From assembly GCA_025353725.1 (NCBI GenBank), contig JANXOF010000002.1:1-64000 (forward strand): a DNA stretch of 64,000 nt. Direction: 5' to 3'. The DNA is from Polyangiaceae bacterium. Its GTDB lineage: Bacteria > Myxococcota_A > Polyangia > Polyangiales > Polyangiaceae. Of the stretch, positions 35,345 through 44,303 are shown piece after piece. Under the pieces are notes generated by a model. That model saw nothing but the letters and a program-made list of their open reading frames with translations, was not told the DNA's origin and ran no database searches. Position numbers and translations under genes: made by a program. Numbering within the stretch: the first letter of the stretch is position 1; each line of letters opens with the position of its first letter.

Positions 35345-36883
35345 ATGTTGCTTCGAACGTCACTCAAGGTCCTTGGTACGGTCGGTTTGGCACAGCTTGT
35401 TGTCTTCGGCTGTGCTCTGCAAGGCGACGACTCCGCACCGCCGTCCGGTTCGAGCGCCCCTGCAAACATCACTGTCGTCGATACGGAGGAAAGCGGAGCC
35501 GCCACGTTCGTGACTGGCAACTTAGGCGCGGCCGTCGATGTACGAGCACTCAATCGACTCGGCTCGAGTGCAGATCTCGTTACCCTTGCTCAGGCCTTCC
35601 GAAGCGGGACTTCGGACCTTATTTTCACGCGCTCCGAGGCCGACGACATCGGCGACACTCACGTCCGATTCCAGCAGCAGCGTGACGGCCGCGACGTCAT
35701 CGGGGGTGAACTCGTCGTTCACACGCGAAGCGGAAGCATCTACGCGGCAAACGGCTCCGTTCGCGATGTGGTGCCGACGGCAACGGTCGCGTCCATTTCG
35801 GCCACCGCGGCCGTGATCGCGGCTCAGGCCGTGTTCGAAAAGGCCGCCACCACGACGGCCGGCACTCCAGACTTGGCGTACTTACCTCGGGAAGGCGAAG
35901 CCGACCTCGTTTATCGCGTGGAGGTGAGCGGGACCGAGGCGGACCAAACACCGGTTCGCGATACCATCCTGGTCGATGCAACGACCGGTACGGTCGCCGC
36001 TCGCTTCCCCCATATTCATACGGCCAAAAATCGTGAGCTTCACAACACGAAGCAATCCTCAACGCTCCCGGGCGCGCTTGCCCGTAAAGAGGGCGCCTCC
36101 GCCGTGACAGATTCCACGGTGAACGGAAATTACGACAATCTTGGCAATACCTACGACTGCTATAAGCAGCTCTTCAATCGAGATTCGTTCGACAATGCTG
36201 GGGCAAAGCTCATTGCGACGGTTCACTACCAGAAGAAGTACAACAACGCGTTCTGGAACGGCACGCAGATGGTTTACGGCGACGGTGATGGGACGCTTCT
36301 TGGCAATCTGGCGCTGAGCATCGACGTGACCGCGCACGAGCTTACGCATGCCGTCACGGAGCGAACGTCGGGTCTCGTTTACAGTGGTCAATCGGGCGGG
36401 CTCAACGAGTCGATGTCCGACATCTTGGGCAATACCTGCGAGTGGTTCAAGGCCGGGCGACCCGCAACTCCAGCGAAGGGTGTATGGCAGGTTGGCGAGG
36501 ACATTTACACGCCAGGCACCGCGGGCGACGCGCTTCGCTACTTGTCCGACCCTGCGAAAGACGGTTCGTCGCTCGACTACTATCCTGATTATACAAATGG
36601 CATCGATGTTCACTACAGCTCAGGAATATCGAATCTTGCTTTTTACCTACTCGCTCAGGGCGGAAAGCACCCGCGTGCCAAGACAAGCGTGAAGGTGTCG
36701 GCTATCGGTATCGACAAGGCGGCGCGCATCTTCTACCGCGCGAACACCTCAATCTTCACGTCCTCAACTACCTTTGCGGCGGCGCGTACCGCGACAGAGC
36801 AAGCCGCAAAGCAACTCGGCTATGACGCAAGCGTGGTTAGCGCCGTGAGTGCCGCATGGAAGGCCGTCGGCGTCGGTCGGTAG
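35345..36883 (+). CDS. M4 (thermolysin-like) secreted metalloprotease, lipoprotein-type
   Basis: 512 residues from the ATG at 35345, with GGAGG 9 bases upstream; the upstream in-frame sequence is not protein-like. Signal ending VVFGC (Cys22). Residues about 50-220 form an FTP/PepSY-like propeptide. The M4 catalytic part includes H331-E332-H335 (TAHELTHAVTE) and E355 (GGLNESMSD), 24 residues after H331, as in thermolysin. The C-terminal helical domain has GIDVHYSSGISNLAFYLLAQGG and a conserved His. Secreted as a zymogen and matured by autoproteolysis. Confidence 0.94.
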   Translation: MLLRTSLKVLGTVGLAQLVVFGCALQGDDSAPPSGSSAPANITVVDTEESGAATFVTGNLGAAVDVRALNRLGSSADLVTLAQAFRSGTSDLIFTRSEADDIGDTHVRFQQQRDGRDVIGGELVVHTRSGSIYAANGSVRDVVPTATVASISATAAVIAAQAVFEKAATTTAGTPDLAYLPREGEADLVYRVEVSGTEADQTPVRDTILVDATTGTVAARFPHIHTAKNRELHNTKQSSTLPGALARKEGASAVTDSTVNGNYDNLGNTYDCYKQLFNRDSFDNAGAKLIATVHYQKKYNNAFWNGTQMVYGDGDGTLLGNLALSIDVTAHELTHAVTERTSGLVYSGQSGGLNESMSDILGNTCEWFKAGRPATPAKGVWQVGEDIYTPGTAGDALRYLSDPAKDGSSLDYYPDYTNGIDVHYSSGISNLAFYLLAQGGKHPRAKTSVKVSAIGIDKAARIFYRANTSIFTSSTTFAAARTATEQAAKQLGYDASVVSAVSAAWKAVGVGR

Positions 36884-37073
36884 CCAGAAGTCAGGGTTAG
36901 CGTAAGCGTGATTCCATGGGCGTCTAGTGCGGAATCTCCGTCCGAGGCGCCCGCGATGCGGCTGCGGCTCGAGACCTTCGGGCCAGACCGCTTCCTAAGG
37001 CGGCAAGCCTCCCGTCCGCCGCCTTCGCGTTCGAGTTGCGCGGCTCGTCCCCAGCGGCTATTGCCGGGACTGC

Positions 37074-38603
37074 GTGACGGACGACCTTCAAGACTTGCCC
37101 AACGAGATTCCGTCTCTAACGGATTCCGCTGTAAATGAAGATCCCTCGGACGCGTCCGCACCCGCGAATCAGCCCGATCGCGGTCGTCGTGTCGCGTTCG
37201 CCATCCTCGGCGGGCTCTTCGCGGCGTCGGCCGTGCTCGTCGCCGTGAGCCGCGGCAAATCCCACCCGAACCAAGACTCGATGGCGGTAGCTGTCCTTAC
37301 TGGGGCCGAACTTCCCCTTGTTGTTGCGCCGTTGCGGACGATTCCCGGGGTGCCGCTCGCGACGTCTTCAGAGCCACAGCGCCCGAAGGTCGTTCCGCTT
37401 TGGCGTGTATCGTCTCTCGACCAAGATCCGAACGTCGAGGTGTTAAAGGGCACCATCGGCAAACACGGGTTCGCGGCGTCACTCGCGCAGGTCGGCCTCT
37501 CACGGGCCGAGCGTTTGCGCGTGGCCCATGCGGTCGAGCACGTGCGTCGCATCGAGCGGAGCGCTCCCAAAGACACGTTTGTCGTCGCCCGCGAAAGGGC
37601 AAAAGGCGCCGTCCTCGCGTTCGAGTACGTCGCTTCGCCGACCGACGTTTGGCAGGCGAAAGCCGAAGGTGGTCTCGAGGTCACCAAGCTTGAACTCGCG
37701 TTCGAGAAGCGTCGTACGGCTACATCCTTCGTGGTCACGACCGATCTCGCGAAGGCCCTCGCGGCTTCAGGTCTTCGGCCAGAAGCGACGGACGCCATCG
37801 ATGAAGCGCTCGAAGGGTACGGAGACAACGCCGTCGTCCGACCTGGCATCCGGCTGCGCGTTGTCGGTCACGAGGATTGGGTCGAGGGCGCGTTGGCCCG
37901 CTCGACCGTCGATGCCGTCGAGTACGTGCCGAAAGTCGGCAATGCTCTCCGCCTTTATCTCTACGAGCGCGAAGCTTCCGCCTCGAAGAACTTGAGCAAA
38001 ACGGCGCCTCACCCAGGCTTTTACGACGCGCGAGGCCAGCAGCCGTTCCGCGGGATGTTCCGTTCACCGTTGCCTCTGGCTCGCATGACGTCGCGCTTCA
38101 ACCCGAAGCGCATGCACCCCGTCTTGCACGTCGTCATGCCGCACAACGGAGTCGACTTCGGCGCCTCCGCGGGCACGCCCGTGTTCGCGAGTGGCCCGGG
38201 GACGGTAAGCCACGCGAGCGACAGCGGACCGTGCGGAAACATGGTGCAAATCGAGCATGAAAAGGGTCTAAGCACGGCATACTGCCACCTTTCCCGTTTC
38301 GTCCCAGGGCTTCACTCGGGCCAGCACGTCGAGGCAAGGCAGCTCGTGGGCTACGTCGGACAAACCGGGCGCGCGACCGGACCTCACCTTCACTTCGCCG
38401 TGAAGCGCGGCGGAGTCTTCGTCGACCCGATGGTCCTCAAGCTCGACGGCGTGCACACGCTGCCTCCCGCCGACCGTGAGGCCTTCGCGAAGAAGCGCGC
38501 CGAATTAGATCCCGCCCTCGAGGCGCTCGCCCTTCCGTCCGCCGAAGGGATCGGCGCCGACGAGAAAGACGACACGAAAGACGACCTTGCGAGTGACGAA
38601 TAG
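37074..38603 (+). CDS. M23-family (LytM) peptidase with N-terminal membrane anchor
   Basis: 509 residues, GTG start. N-terminal cytoplasmic tail rich in Asp/Pro, a membrane helix (about 40-58, VAFAILGGLFAASAVLVAVS), then a helical region with LysM-like or Csd3-type features (EVLKGTIGKHGFAASLAQVGLS; GIRLRVVGHEDW). The LytM domain spans residues 330-465 with HNGVDFG (H357, D361), GNMVQIEHEKGLSTAYCHLS, and HLHF (H438, H440), the zinc ligands and catalytic His. It cleaves peptidoglycan cross-links or acts as an amidase activator. The last 25 residues are acidic. It ends 6 bases from the convergent lipoprotein gene. Confidence 0.9.
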   Translation: MTDDLQDLPNEIPSLTDSAVNEDPSDASAPANQPDRGRRVAFAILGGLFAASAVLVAVSRGKSHPNQDSMAVAVLTGAELPLVVAPLRTIPGVPLATSSEPQRPKVVPLWRVSSLDQDPNVEVLKGTIGKHGFAASLAQVGLSRAERLRVAHAVEHVRRIERSAPKDTFVVARERAKGAVLAFEYVASPTDVWQAKAEGGLEVTKLELAFEKRRTATSFVVTTDLAKALAASGLRPEATDAIDEALEGYGDNAVVRPGIRLRVVGHEDWVEGALARSTVDAVEYVPKVGNALRLYLYEREASASKNLSKTAPHPGFYDARGQQPFRGMFRSPLPLARMTSRFNPKRMHPVLHVVMPHNGVDFGASAGTPVFASGPGTVSHASDSGPCGNMVQIEHEKGLSTAYCHLSRFVPGLHSGQHVEARQLVGYVGQTGRATGPHLHFAVKRGGVFVDPMVLKLDGVHTLPPADREAFAKKRAELDPALEALALPSAEGIGADEKDDTKDDLASDE

Positions 38604-38609
38604 GGTCGG

Positions 38610-39518
38610 TTAGTTGGCCCCGTCGTCGCTCGAGGCGATAGCTTCGGCGTCGTCCGTGCTCTCTGACGCGGCTCCGCTTTCGGTCTCAGTCTCAGTCTCA
38701 GTCTCAGTCTCAGTCTCAGTCTCAGTCTCAGTCTCAGTCTCAGTCTCAGCCTCGCTGTTGGCCTCGCTCGCACCGAGCGTCACCGCACCGACGGACACCG
38801 TCGCGAGGAAGTGCTCGCCGCGCACGGTGACCCGGCGTTGAGCGAGGACCGAGCGCGCAAGATCTTCGTTGTCCACCACGAAAGATGACACGTACTTACC
38901 GTTGTCCGAAGGACCGACAGAGTCGTCGTCGTCGAGGTCTTCGGCGCCGACTACCGCATCTCCAATGACGAGGTGCGAGGCACGCGCGGGTCCCGTAAAG
39001 GCCATCGTGGTTGTCGCGCCGCTCGACTGTTGGCTTGCGAGCTGCATCGATTCCGCGACGTCGGCCTGGAGGTCGACCGTCACGGGCAACTCGGCTCTCC
39101 TTTCCACACGGTTCCCTTCGTCGTCCACGCCGCTCGCGCGCACGACGAGGTTGCACTCGATAGCGCGAGCCAACTCGTCACGCGACAGGCTCCACGTGAA
39201 CTTACTTAGGGTCGTAAAGCCGCGACCAATTTCGAGGGGCTCGCATGCCTCGCCGAGCCACACTGACACGTCGTCCGCGCCGTCATCCATCGAGGCCTCG
39301 ATGCGAAGGCTCCCGTGCCTCACGTCGAGCGCGTCGACCGAAAGCGACAGGCCCTCGTAGCTTGGCGGCATCGGTGCATACGCCGTTCGAGCGCTCTTTT
39401 CGCGATTCTCGCTGATCTCGCGATTGTCGCGGTTGCCGCGATTCGCTGGGGAGGCGCACGCCGAGATCGTAAGACAAAGGGCAAGCATCGCGCAGGTGAG
39501 CACATGATTCGACGGCAT
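38610..39518 (-). CDS. Lipoprotein with C-terminal Thr-Glu microsatellite, unknown function
   Basis: 302 residues from the ATG at 39518 (MPSNHVLTCAMLALCLTISAC). A longer frame starts at 39590 but lacks a credible signal. The mature part begins with a NRGNRDNREISENRE repeat-like stretch. A beta-rich core follows (LSVDALDVRHGSLRIEASMDDGADDVSVWLG; SVLAQRRVTVRGEHFLATVSVG). The C-terminus is a tract of about eleven Thr-Glu dipeptides, then AASESTDDAEAIASSDDG. Low-complexity acidic tails of this type are common on surface lipoproteins. Family not recognised. Confidence 0.6.
   Translation of the reverse strand: MPSNHVLTCAMLALCLTISACASPANRGNRDNREISENREKSARTAYAPMPPSYEGLSLSVDALDVRHGSLRIEASMDDGADDVSVWLGEACEPLEIGRGFTTLSKFTWSLSRDELARAIECNLVVRASGVDDEGNRVERRAELPVTVDLQADVAESMQLASQQSSGATTTMAFTGPARASHLVIGDAVVGAEDLDDDDSVGPSDNGKYVSSFVVDNEDLARSVLAQRRVTVRGEHFLATVSVGAVTLGASEANSEAETETETETETETETETETETETESGAASESTDDAEAIASSDDGAN
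38683..38748. repeat. Hexanucleotide microsatellite, 11 perfect copies of GTCTCA
   Basis: Eleven uninterrupted GTCTCA units. On the minus strand they encode a Thr-Glu dipeptide run. As a multiple of three, copy-number change alters length without frameshift. Confidence 0.9.
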
Positions 39519-39610
39519 AGAATTTTGTCTCGGACACGGCGTGGGCGCGCGGTCTGGGGGCCTGACAGCGACGCTTCGTCGTTGTTCCAAGAGAACGCGT
39601 AAGAGGGGCT

Positions 39611-41299
39611 CTAGTGTTCCTTCGGCTTGCCGTGACCGGGCCCACGGATAGCCTCCATCTTCGCGACGGCATCAAAGGTGTGGACGTGGGGCGGGTGGTG
39701 GCACGAGAGGCAGACCTCTGGCCCAGGCCTCGCGACGGGAATCTTCACGCTGTCGGGCTTCGCGGCGTGAAGCGAACCTGGCCCGTGGCAGCTTTCACAT
39801 TGCACGTCCTTCAACCCATCGACGTGGGTGACCGTGCTTCCGCCCGGGCGGTCATACCCCACGACGTGGCAGCTTACGCAGTCGAGGTTGAACTCTTTGA
39901 ATTGCGTAGAGAGTGTCGCATACGCATGGGCGTGTGCGGTCTTGTCCCAGACCTTGCGCGGCTCTTCGTGGCAGAGCGAGCACGCTTCGACACCGACGTA
40001 TCCCGGCTCGCCCTTCGGCGGCGCTTTGGGCTTTCGATCGGCGAATTCGAGCTTGTTCGCGTCGTTTACTTTCTTGTAGAACACACGCATCTGCGTCTTG
40101 ATAGCCTCGCTGTCACCGAGCTTTTCTCGGATCTCACGCATCGCGTACCGATAGTAACTGCCGACGGCGGGCGGTGGAGCCTTGTCTAGCGCGTCGCGCT
40201 CGGCCTCGAGCTTAGTAAGTTCAGCCATCCGTGCGTCGATGTCTTTTTCGGCAATGCTCGGGTCCGTCCGCCATGTAGCCAGTCGAGTGCGCAGTTCGGC
40301 CGTACGCGCGCTGAGTTCCTCGCGCTTGCGAATGCGTTCGACGCCCGTGCCGTCGCCGAACTTCATGAGGCCACCGGCCGTCGTCCCCTCGCGCGGGTAG
40401 AGATCGAGGACGGCTGCTGTCTGTAGGTGATTGCCCGTTTCGACAATCAGCACGCCGCCGACGCGCTCGGCCGGTGGGGCTTGAACGTTGGCGTCGCCGC
40501 CACCGCCGTTTGAGCCGACGACGACCGCGAGAAGCTCGGGATTCGCGTCGGCGATGCGCTTGGCTTCGCCTCGGCCGACCGCGGCTAAAACGACGATGGC
40601 CTGAGCGCCTTCCTTTTTGACGGCCTCTACAGCGGCTTTCACCGCGGATTCCGTGGATGTCGAGACTACGCCTGCGAGGGAAGAGGAGGCCTTATCGGGC
40701 GAAGCGACGCCGATAATGCCGAGCGCAACACGACCGACTTTTTCGGTGCGCCACCGCACCGGCGTGACAGCTCCCGCTTCGAGATTCGAGGCCAGGAGAG
40801 GCGCGCCGCTGATCTCCGTCAGGCGGTTCAAGACTTCAGGACCCGCAGCCCAGTCGTTTCGGCCAGGCGCAAACCCGAGGAGGTGGAGCGATTTCATCGC
40901 CGCTGCAATCGTCTCGGCTTTCGAAACTTCCTGCGCACGGCGCTCGGCTGAAAGTTCCATGTCCATGAAAAAGAGCGGGCCGGCCGACAGCACGCCCGCC
41001 GCCGGCGCCCTGTCCTTTTCGCCGGCAACCAGCGCACCGAAGTGCCCCAGCCCGCCGAGCTGGTCATTCACGCAACCACAAGGCTCGAGCGCACCGGCCA
41101 AATCGGACACGAGGTAGAGCCTTGCCGCTGGCGTGGCCTCCGCACCTGCTTTCGGTGGGCTCCCGTCTTGCCCCGCAGGGCTCCGGCACCCCTCGCACGC
41201 GGCGGAGGCCGCGAGCACAAGCCACAAGGCCACAAGCCCTAGGAAAGCGAAAAACCGCCGCACGGTGACGAGGCTAGCAGGCGCAACGGTTGTCGACAT
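39611..41299 (-). CDS. Metallophosphatase-like protein fused to a four-CxxCH cytochrome domain
   Basis: 562 residues. Signal peptide ending LAASAACEGC. Residues 60-300 resemble the 5'-nucleotidase/UshA-type metallophosphoesterase fold (ARLYLVSDLAGALEPCGCVNDQLGGLGHFGALV; ILSAGPLFF; LLGFAPGRNDWAAG; IIGVASPDK; VVVGSNGGG; VLIVETGNH). The His/Asp metal ligands are degenerate in part (SDLAG instead of SDxHG), so activity is uncertain. A coiled-coil linker follows (ERIRKREELSARTAELRTRLATW). The last 120 residues hold four heme motifs CSLCH, CVSCH, CESCH, CLSCH, with extra His. The fold is of the NapC/cytochrome c554 style. Periplasmic. Confidence 0.8.
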   Translation of the reverse strand: MSTTVAPASLVTVRRFFAFLGLVALWLVLAASAACEGCRSPAGQDGSPPKAGAEATPAARLYLVSDLAGALEPCGCVNDQLGGLGHFGALVAGEKDRAPAAGVLSAGPLFFMDMELSAERRAQEVSKAETIAAAMKSLHLLGFAPGRNDWAAGPEVLNRLTEISGAPLLASNLEAGAVTPVRWRTEKVGRVALGIIGVASPDKASSSLAGVVSTSTESAVKAAVEAVKKEGAQAIVVLAAVGRGEAKRIADANPELLAVVVGSNGGGGDANVQAPPAERVGGVLIVETGNHLQTAAVLDLYPREGTTAGGLMKFGDGTGVERIRKREELSARTAELRTRLATWRTDPSIAEKDIDARMAELTKLEAERDALDKAPPPAVGSYYRYAMREIREKLGDSEAIKTQMRVFYKKVNDANKLEFADRKPKAPPKGEPGYVGVEACSLCHEEPRKVWDKTAHAHAYATLSTQFKEFNLDCVSCHVVGYDRPGGSTVTHVDGLKDVQCESCHGPGSLHAAKPDSVKIPVARPGPEVCLSCHHPPHVHTFDAVAKMEAIRGPGHGKPKEH

Positions 41300-41354
41300 A
41301 GCGGTTGGAAATCGCTACCCTTTTGAATACTCCGCTTAGGCGCCGTACGAGAGA

Positions 41355-43502
41355 ATGACTCCCCCGTTGCGCTTCGGCCCGTTCCTTCTCGATTCCCGCA
41401 TCGCGGTTGGAGGCACGGCCGAGGTGTATCTGGCGCGCCCGTCCACACCGGACTCGGGGCTTCCTGAGCGTTTGGTCGTGAAGCGTTTGCTCCCGCACTT
41501 CGCCTCCGATCCGGACGGCCGTACGATGTTCGAGCGCGAAGCGACGCTGCACGCCGCAGTGACCCACGTGAACGTGGTGACGGTGTTCCACGCCGGCGTA
41601 GACGCACGCGGCGAGCCTTACCTCGCGATGGAATACATCGACGGCGTCGACGGGTATCGCCTACTGCGTCGGTTGCGCCAAGACGACGAGCTGCTGCCTG
41701 TCAGCGTCGCTGTGTACATTGCACGTGAAGTGTTGCGTGCGCTCGAAAGTGTGCATGCTGCACGAGATCCGCTTTCTGGAGGGGCCCTCGGGATTGTTCA
41801 TCGGGATGTGAGCCCCTCGAATATCTATCTGTCGAAGGAGGGCAAAGTGAAGCTCGGCGACTTTGGTATCGCGCGTTCCACGACGCGAACCACGTTGCGG
41901 AGTGAGGCAGGGCAGGTGCTGAAGGGCAAGTTCGCTTACCTCGCGCCTGAGCAGGTTGCAGGCGATCCGAGCGATCATCGTGCCGATCTTTTCAGTCTCG
42001 CGACGGTGTTCGCTGAGATTCTCCTCAATCGACCGCTTTTCCCGGGCGGAGGCCAGCTCGCGATTCTTCTCGCCATTCGGGACTGTAAAACCGACGCGCT
42101 GCACGAGATTCGACCGCGGCTTCCTCCGGGCTTGTTCGAGGTGATGGTTCGCGCACTTTCGCGGGATCCGACTCACCGATTCGCGACGGCGACGGCCTTC
42201 GCCGCAGCGCTCGCTCCGTTCGAGGCCGATCCTCGTCTGGCGATGCATGAAATCGCCGCTCGCGTGCGCCGGGTCGAATCCTCGTCCCCGTCTTCGTCAG
42301 ACACGATGGCTGCCGTGCGAGAGAGTGCGCGGGCGATGCGTGCCGTCAAACCAGTGCACCCTACACCGATTGAGGCCTTCGCCACGAGCCCCCTGACGGC
42401 GCCTCGTGTGGCGAAACCGACGACGCTTCCGAACGGCGCGCGCGCGGCCCCCGGCATTCCCCCTACACGCGCTCCCTTACAAAGCGCCTTACCGAGGGCT
42501 GAGCCGCTCGATCCCAAGACCGAAGAATATGAGCTCGCTCCCTCGTGGGTGCGAAAGCAAAACGGCGACTCGCTCGGACCGTGGACCTTCGCGCGCCTTA
42601 TGGAGGCGCTTGCCACCGGGCAAATCATCCGCGGCGATAAGGTTGATTTCGTCGGCCGAGGCTTCGAGGACGTCGACAGAATCTCCGAGTTCACGCGTTT
42701 TTTGCCCGCTCTTACAGCGACGACGGGCAAGGTGCTGGGGCCCGGTGCGCCCGACTTTAGCGACGACCTGAGCAACGTATCGATGCTTCAAGCTCTTGTG
42801 CGTTTGCTCGCGCGTGTCGAGACAGGAGTGCTTTTTGCAGAGCGAACCGACGACAACGGGGATTCTACACGGAAAGAACTCTACTTCAATTCGGGGAAAC
42901 TCCATCACGTCGCGTCGACCAATGCGAGCGAGCTCCTTGGTGAATACCTCGTTAGGCGCGGCGCGCTCGAACGCGAGGAGCTCGACTTAGCGCTCGCGGT
43001 CTTGCCGCGGTACGGCGGCCGCATGGGCGATACATTGATTTCTATGGGCCTGCTCGGACCCGTGGATATCTTTCGTGCGATCCGCGAGCAAGGTCGCGAT
43101 CGAGTCGCGGATCTTTTCTTGTGGAGGTCCGGTGCGGTAACGTTTTACCGCGGTCAAACCGCTCCCCAGGTGGAGTTTCCTCTCGAACTTGATTTGCCGT
43201 CGCTCATGCTCTCAGGCCTCGAGGCTTTGAAGCCGGGCGATACGCCGATGGACGAACATCGCCATCGCCTCGATCACATCGTTGCGGCTGTCGGAGTTCG
43301 GCCGGGAGATCCGTCGCTCACTGCACTCCAGGGCGTTCTCTGGCCACCCGTGGTCGCACGCGTCCTTTTGATTCTTACTGAGCCTATAGCGCTCCGCGAT
43401 GTCTTGAAGCGTGCCGCACGCGGCGGTGGGCTCACGATGGGGGATGTGCTTCGCGGACTCGAGGTCTTGTGCGCGGCAGGTCTCGCGCGCTGGAACGCAT
43501 GA
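41355..43502 (+). CDS. Ser/Thr protein kinase with GYF-like and DUF4388-type C-terminal domains
   Basis: 715 residues. Kinase domain 1-295: Gly-rich loop IAVGGTAEVYLA, K43, HRD at 149-151 (HRDVSPSNIYL), DFG at 169-171, APE (YLAPEQ). All catalytic residues are intact. A Pro/Ala-rich linker of 100 residues follows. Residues about 395-450 resemble a GYF_2/DUF4339 domain (WVRKQNGDSLGPWTFARLMEAL). From about 475 the sequence resembles DUF4388/PATAN (SMLQALVRLLARVETGVLF; ELYFNSGKLHHVAST; LLGEYLVRRGAL; FLWRSGAVTFY), the effector-like module common in myxobacterial signalling proteins. Cytoplasmic; no transmembrane segment. Confidence 0.92.
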   Translation: MTPPLRFGPFLLDSRIAVGGTAEVYLARPSTPDSGLPERLVVKRLLPHFASDPDGRTMFEREATLHAAVTHVNVVTVFHAGVDARGEPYLAMEYIDGVDGYRLLRRLRQDDELLPVSVAVYIAREVLRALESVHAARDPLSGGALGIVHRDVSPSNIYLSKEGKVKLGDFGIARSTTRTTLRSEAGQVLKGKFAYLAPEQVAGDPSDHRADLFSLATVFAEILLNRPLFPGGGQLAILLAIRDCKTDALHEIRPRLPPGLFEVMVRALSRDPTHRFATATAFAAALAPFEADPRLAMHEIAARVRRVESSSPSSSDTMAAVRESARAMRAVKPVHPTPIEAFATSPLTAPRVAKPTTLPNGARAAPGIPPTRAPLQSALPRAEPLDPKTEEYELAPSWVRKQNGDSLGPWTFARLMEALATGQIIRGDKVDFVGRGFEDVDRISEFTRFLPALTATTGKVLGPGAPDFSDDLSNVSMLQALVRLLARVETGVLFAERTDDNGDSTRKELYFNSGKLHHVASTNASELLGEYLVRRGALEREELDLALAVLPRYGGRMGDTLISMGLLGPVDIFRAIREQGRDRVADLFLWRSGAVTFYRGQTAPQVEFPLELDLPSLMLSGLEALKPGDTPMDEHRHRLDHIVAAVGVRPGDPSLTALQGVLWPPVVARVLLILTEPIALRDVLKRAARGGGLTMGDVLRGLEVLCAAGLARWNA

Positions 43503-43538
43503 GACCCTCCACACATCGTCAGATACCATCGGCCTCGA

Positions 43539-44303
43539 TCAAGGGGCGTCTGGGAGCATTTCCTGAGTCGTCTCCGGTTGCGTGCGGCTTCGGAGAACCG
43601 TGTAGAGCGCAATTCCGGCTGCGACGGACGCATTGAGCGATCCAATGGGGCCTTTCATGCCCAGCTTCGCGAGCACAGAGCACGCTTTCTTCACCGGCCC
43701 TCGAAGTCCTTTACCCTCTGCTCCAACGACGAGGACGACCGGTCCTTCGAGTGTGACTTCCTCCACGAGGTGTTCTCCGTGGGCGTCGAGTCCGATGACG
43801 GTCGCGCCGGCTTCGCGCAATTGCTCGAGAGCCCGGGGCAGGGCGCCAACCTTGCACAAAAGAGCGTGCTCGACGGCGCCCGCTGAGGCACGAAATGTCG
43901 CTGGGGAGAGTGGAGCTGCGTGATGTTCGGGCCAGATGACGGCCGTCGCACCGAGCGCCACGGCCGATCGGATGACCGCGCCGAAGTTTTGCGGGTCCTC
44001 GATTTCGTCGAGTGCGACCACGATAGCGTTTGGGTGTCCCGCGAGGCTTTCAAGGACCACCTCGAGCGGAACGAGAACGAGATCGGGGGCGTGCGCGATG
44101 GCACCTTGATGCCTCGCCCCGCGCGCCATGCGGTCGAGCTCGAGACGCTCGATCCGCGTTACATTAGCGCCGCGGCCTTCGGCGAAGCGCGCCACCGCGT
44201 CGATCTGAGGTCCACCATCCGTAACGAGAAAAACCTTGTCGAGCTTGTCGCCGTGCACACGGATGGCTTCGCGTACTGCCTGCAGCCCAGTGATCAGTCT
44301 CAT
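43539..44303 (-). CDS. rlmB: 23S rRNA (guanosine-2'-O)-methyltransferase RlmB-like (SpoU family)
   Basis: 254 residues. N-terminal substrate-binding domain (GLQAVREAIRVHGDKLDKVFLV) and C-terminal SPOUT domain with the knot motifs LDEIEDPQNFGAVIRSAVALGA, VLVVGAEGKGLRGPVKKAC and IGSLNASVAAGIALYTVLR. It methylates G2251 (E. coli numbering) of 23S rRNA. Its ATG overlaps the PyrF stop by 4 bp (ATGA), so the two are co-translated. The exact RNA target can differ within the family. Confidence 0.9.
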   Translation of the reverse strand: MRLITGLQAVREAIRVHGDKLDKVFLVTDGGPQIDAVARFAEGRGANVTRIERLELDRMARGARHQGAIAHAPDLVLVPLEVVLESLAGHPNAIVVALDEIEDPQNFGAVIRSAVALGATAVIWPEHHAAPLSPATFRASAGAVEHALLCKVGALPRALEQLREAGATVIGLDAHGEHLVEEVTLEGPVVLVVGAEGKGLRGPVKKACSVLAKLGMKGPIGSLNASVAAGIALYTVLRSRTQPETTQEMLPDAP

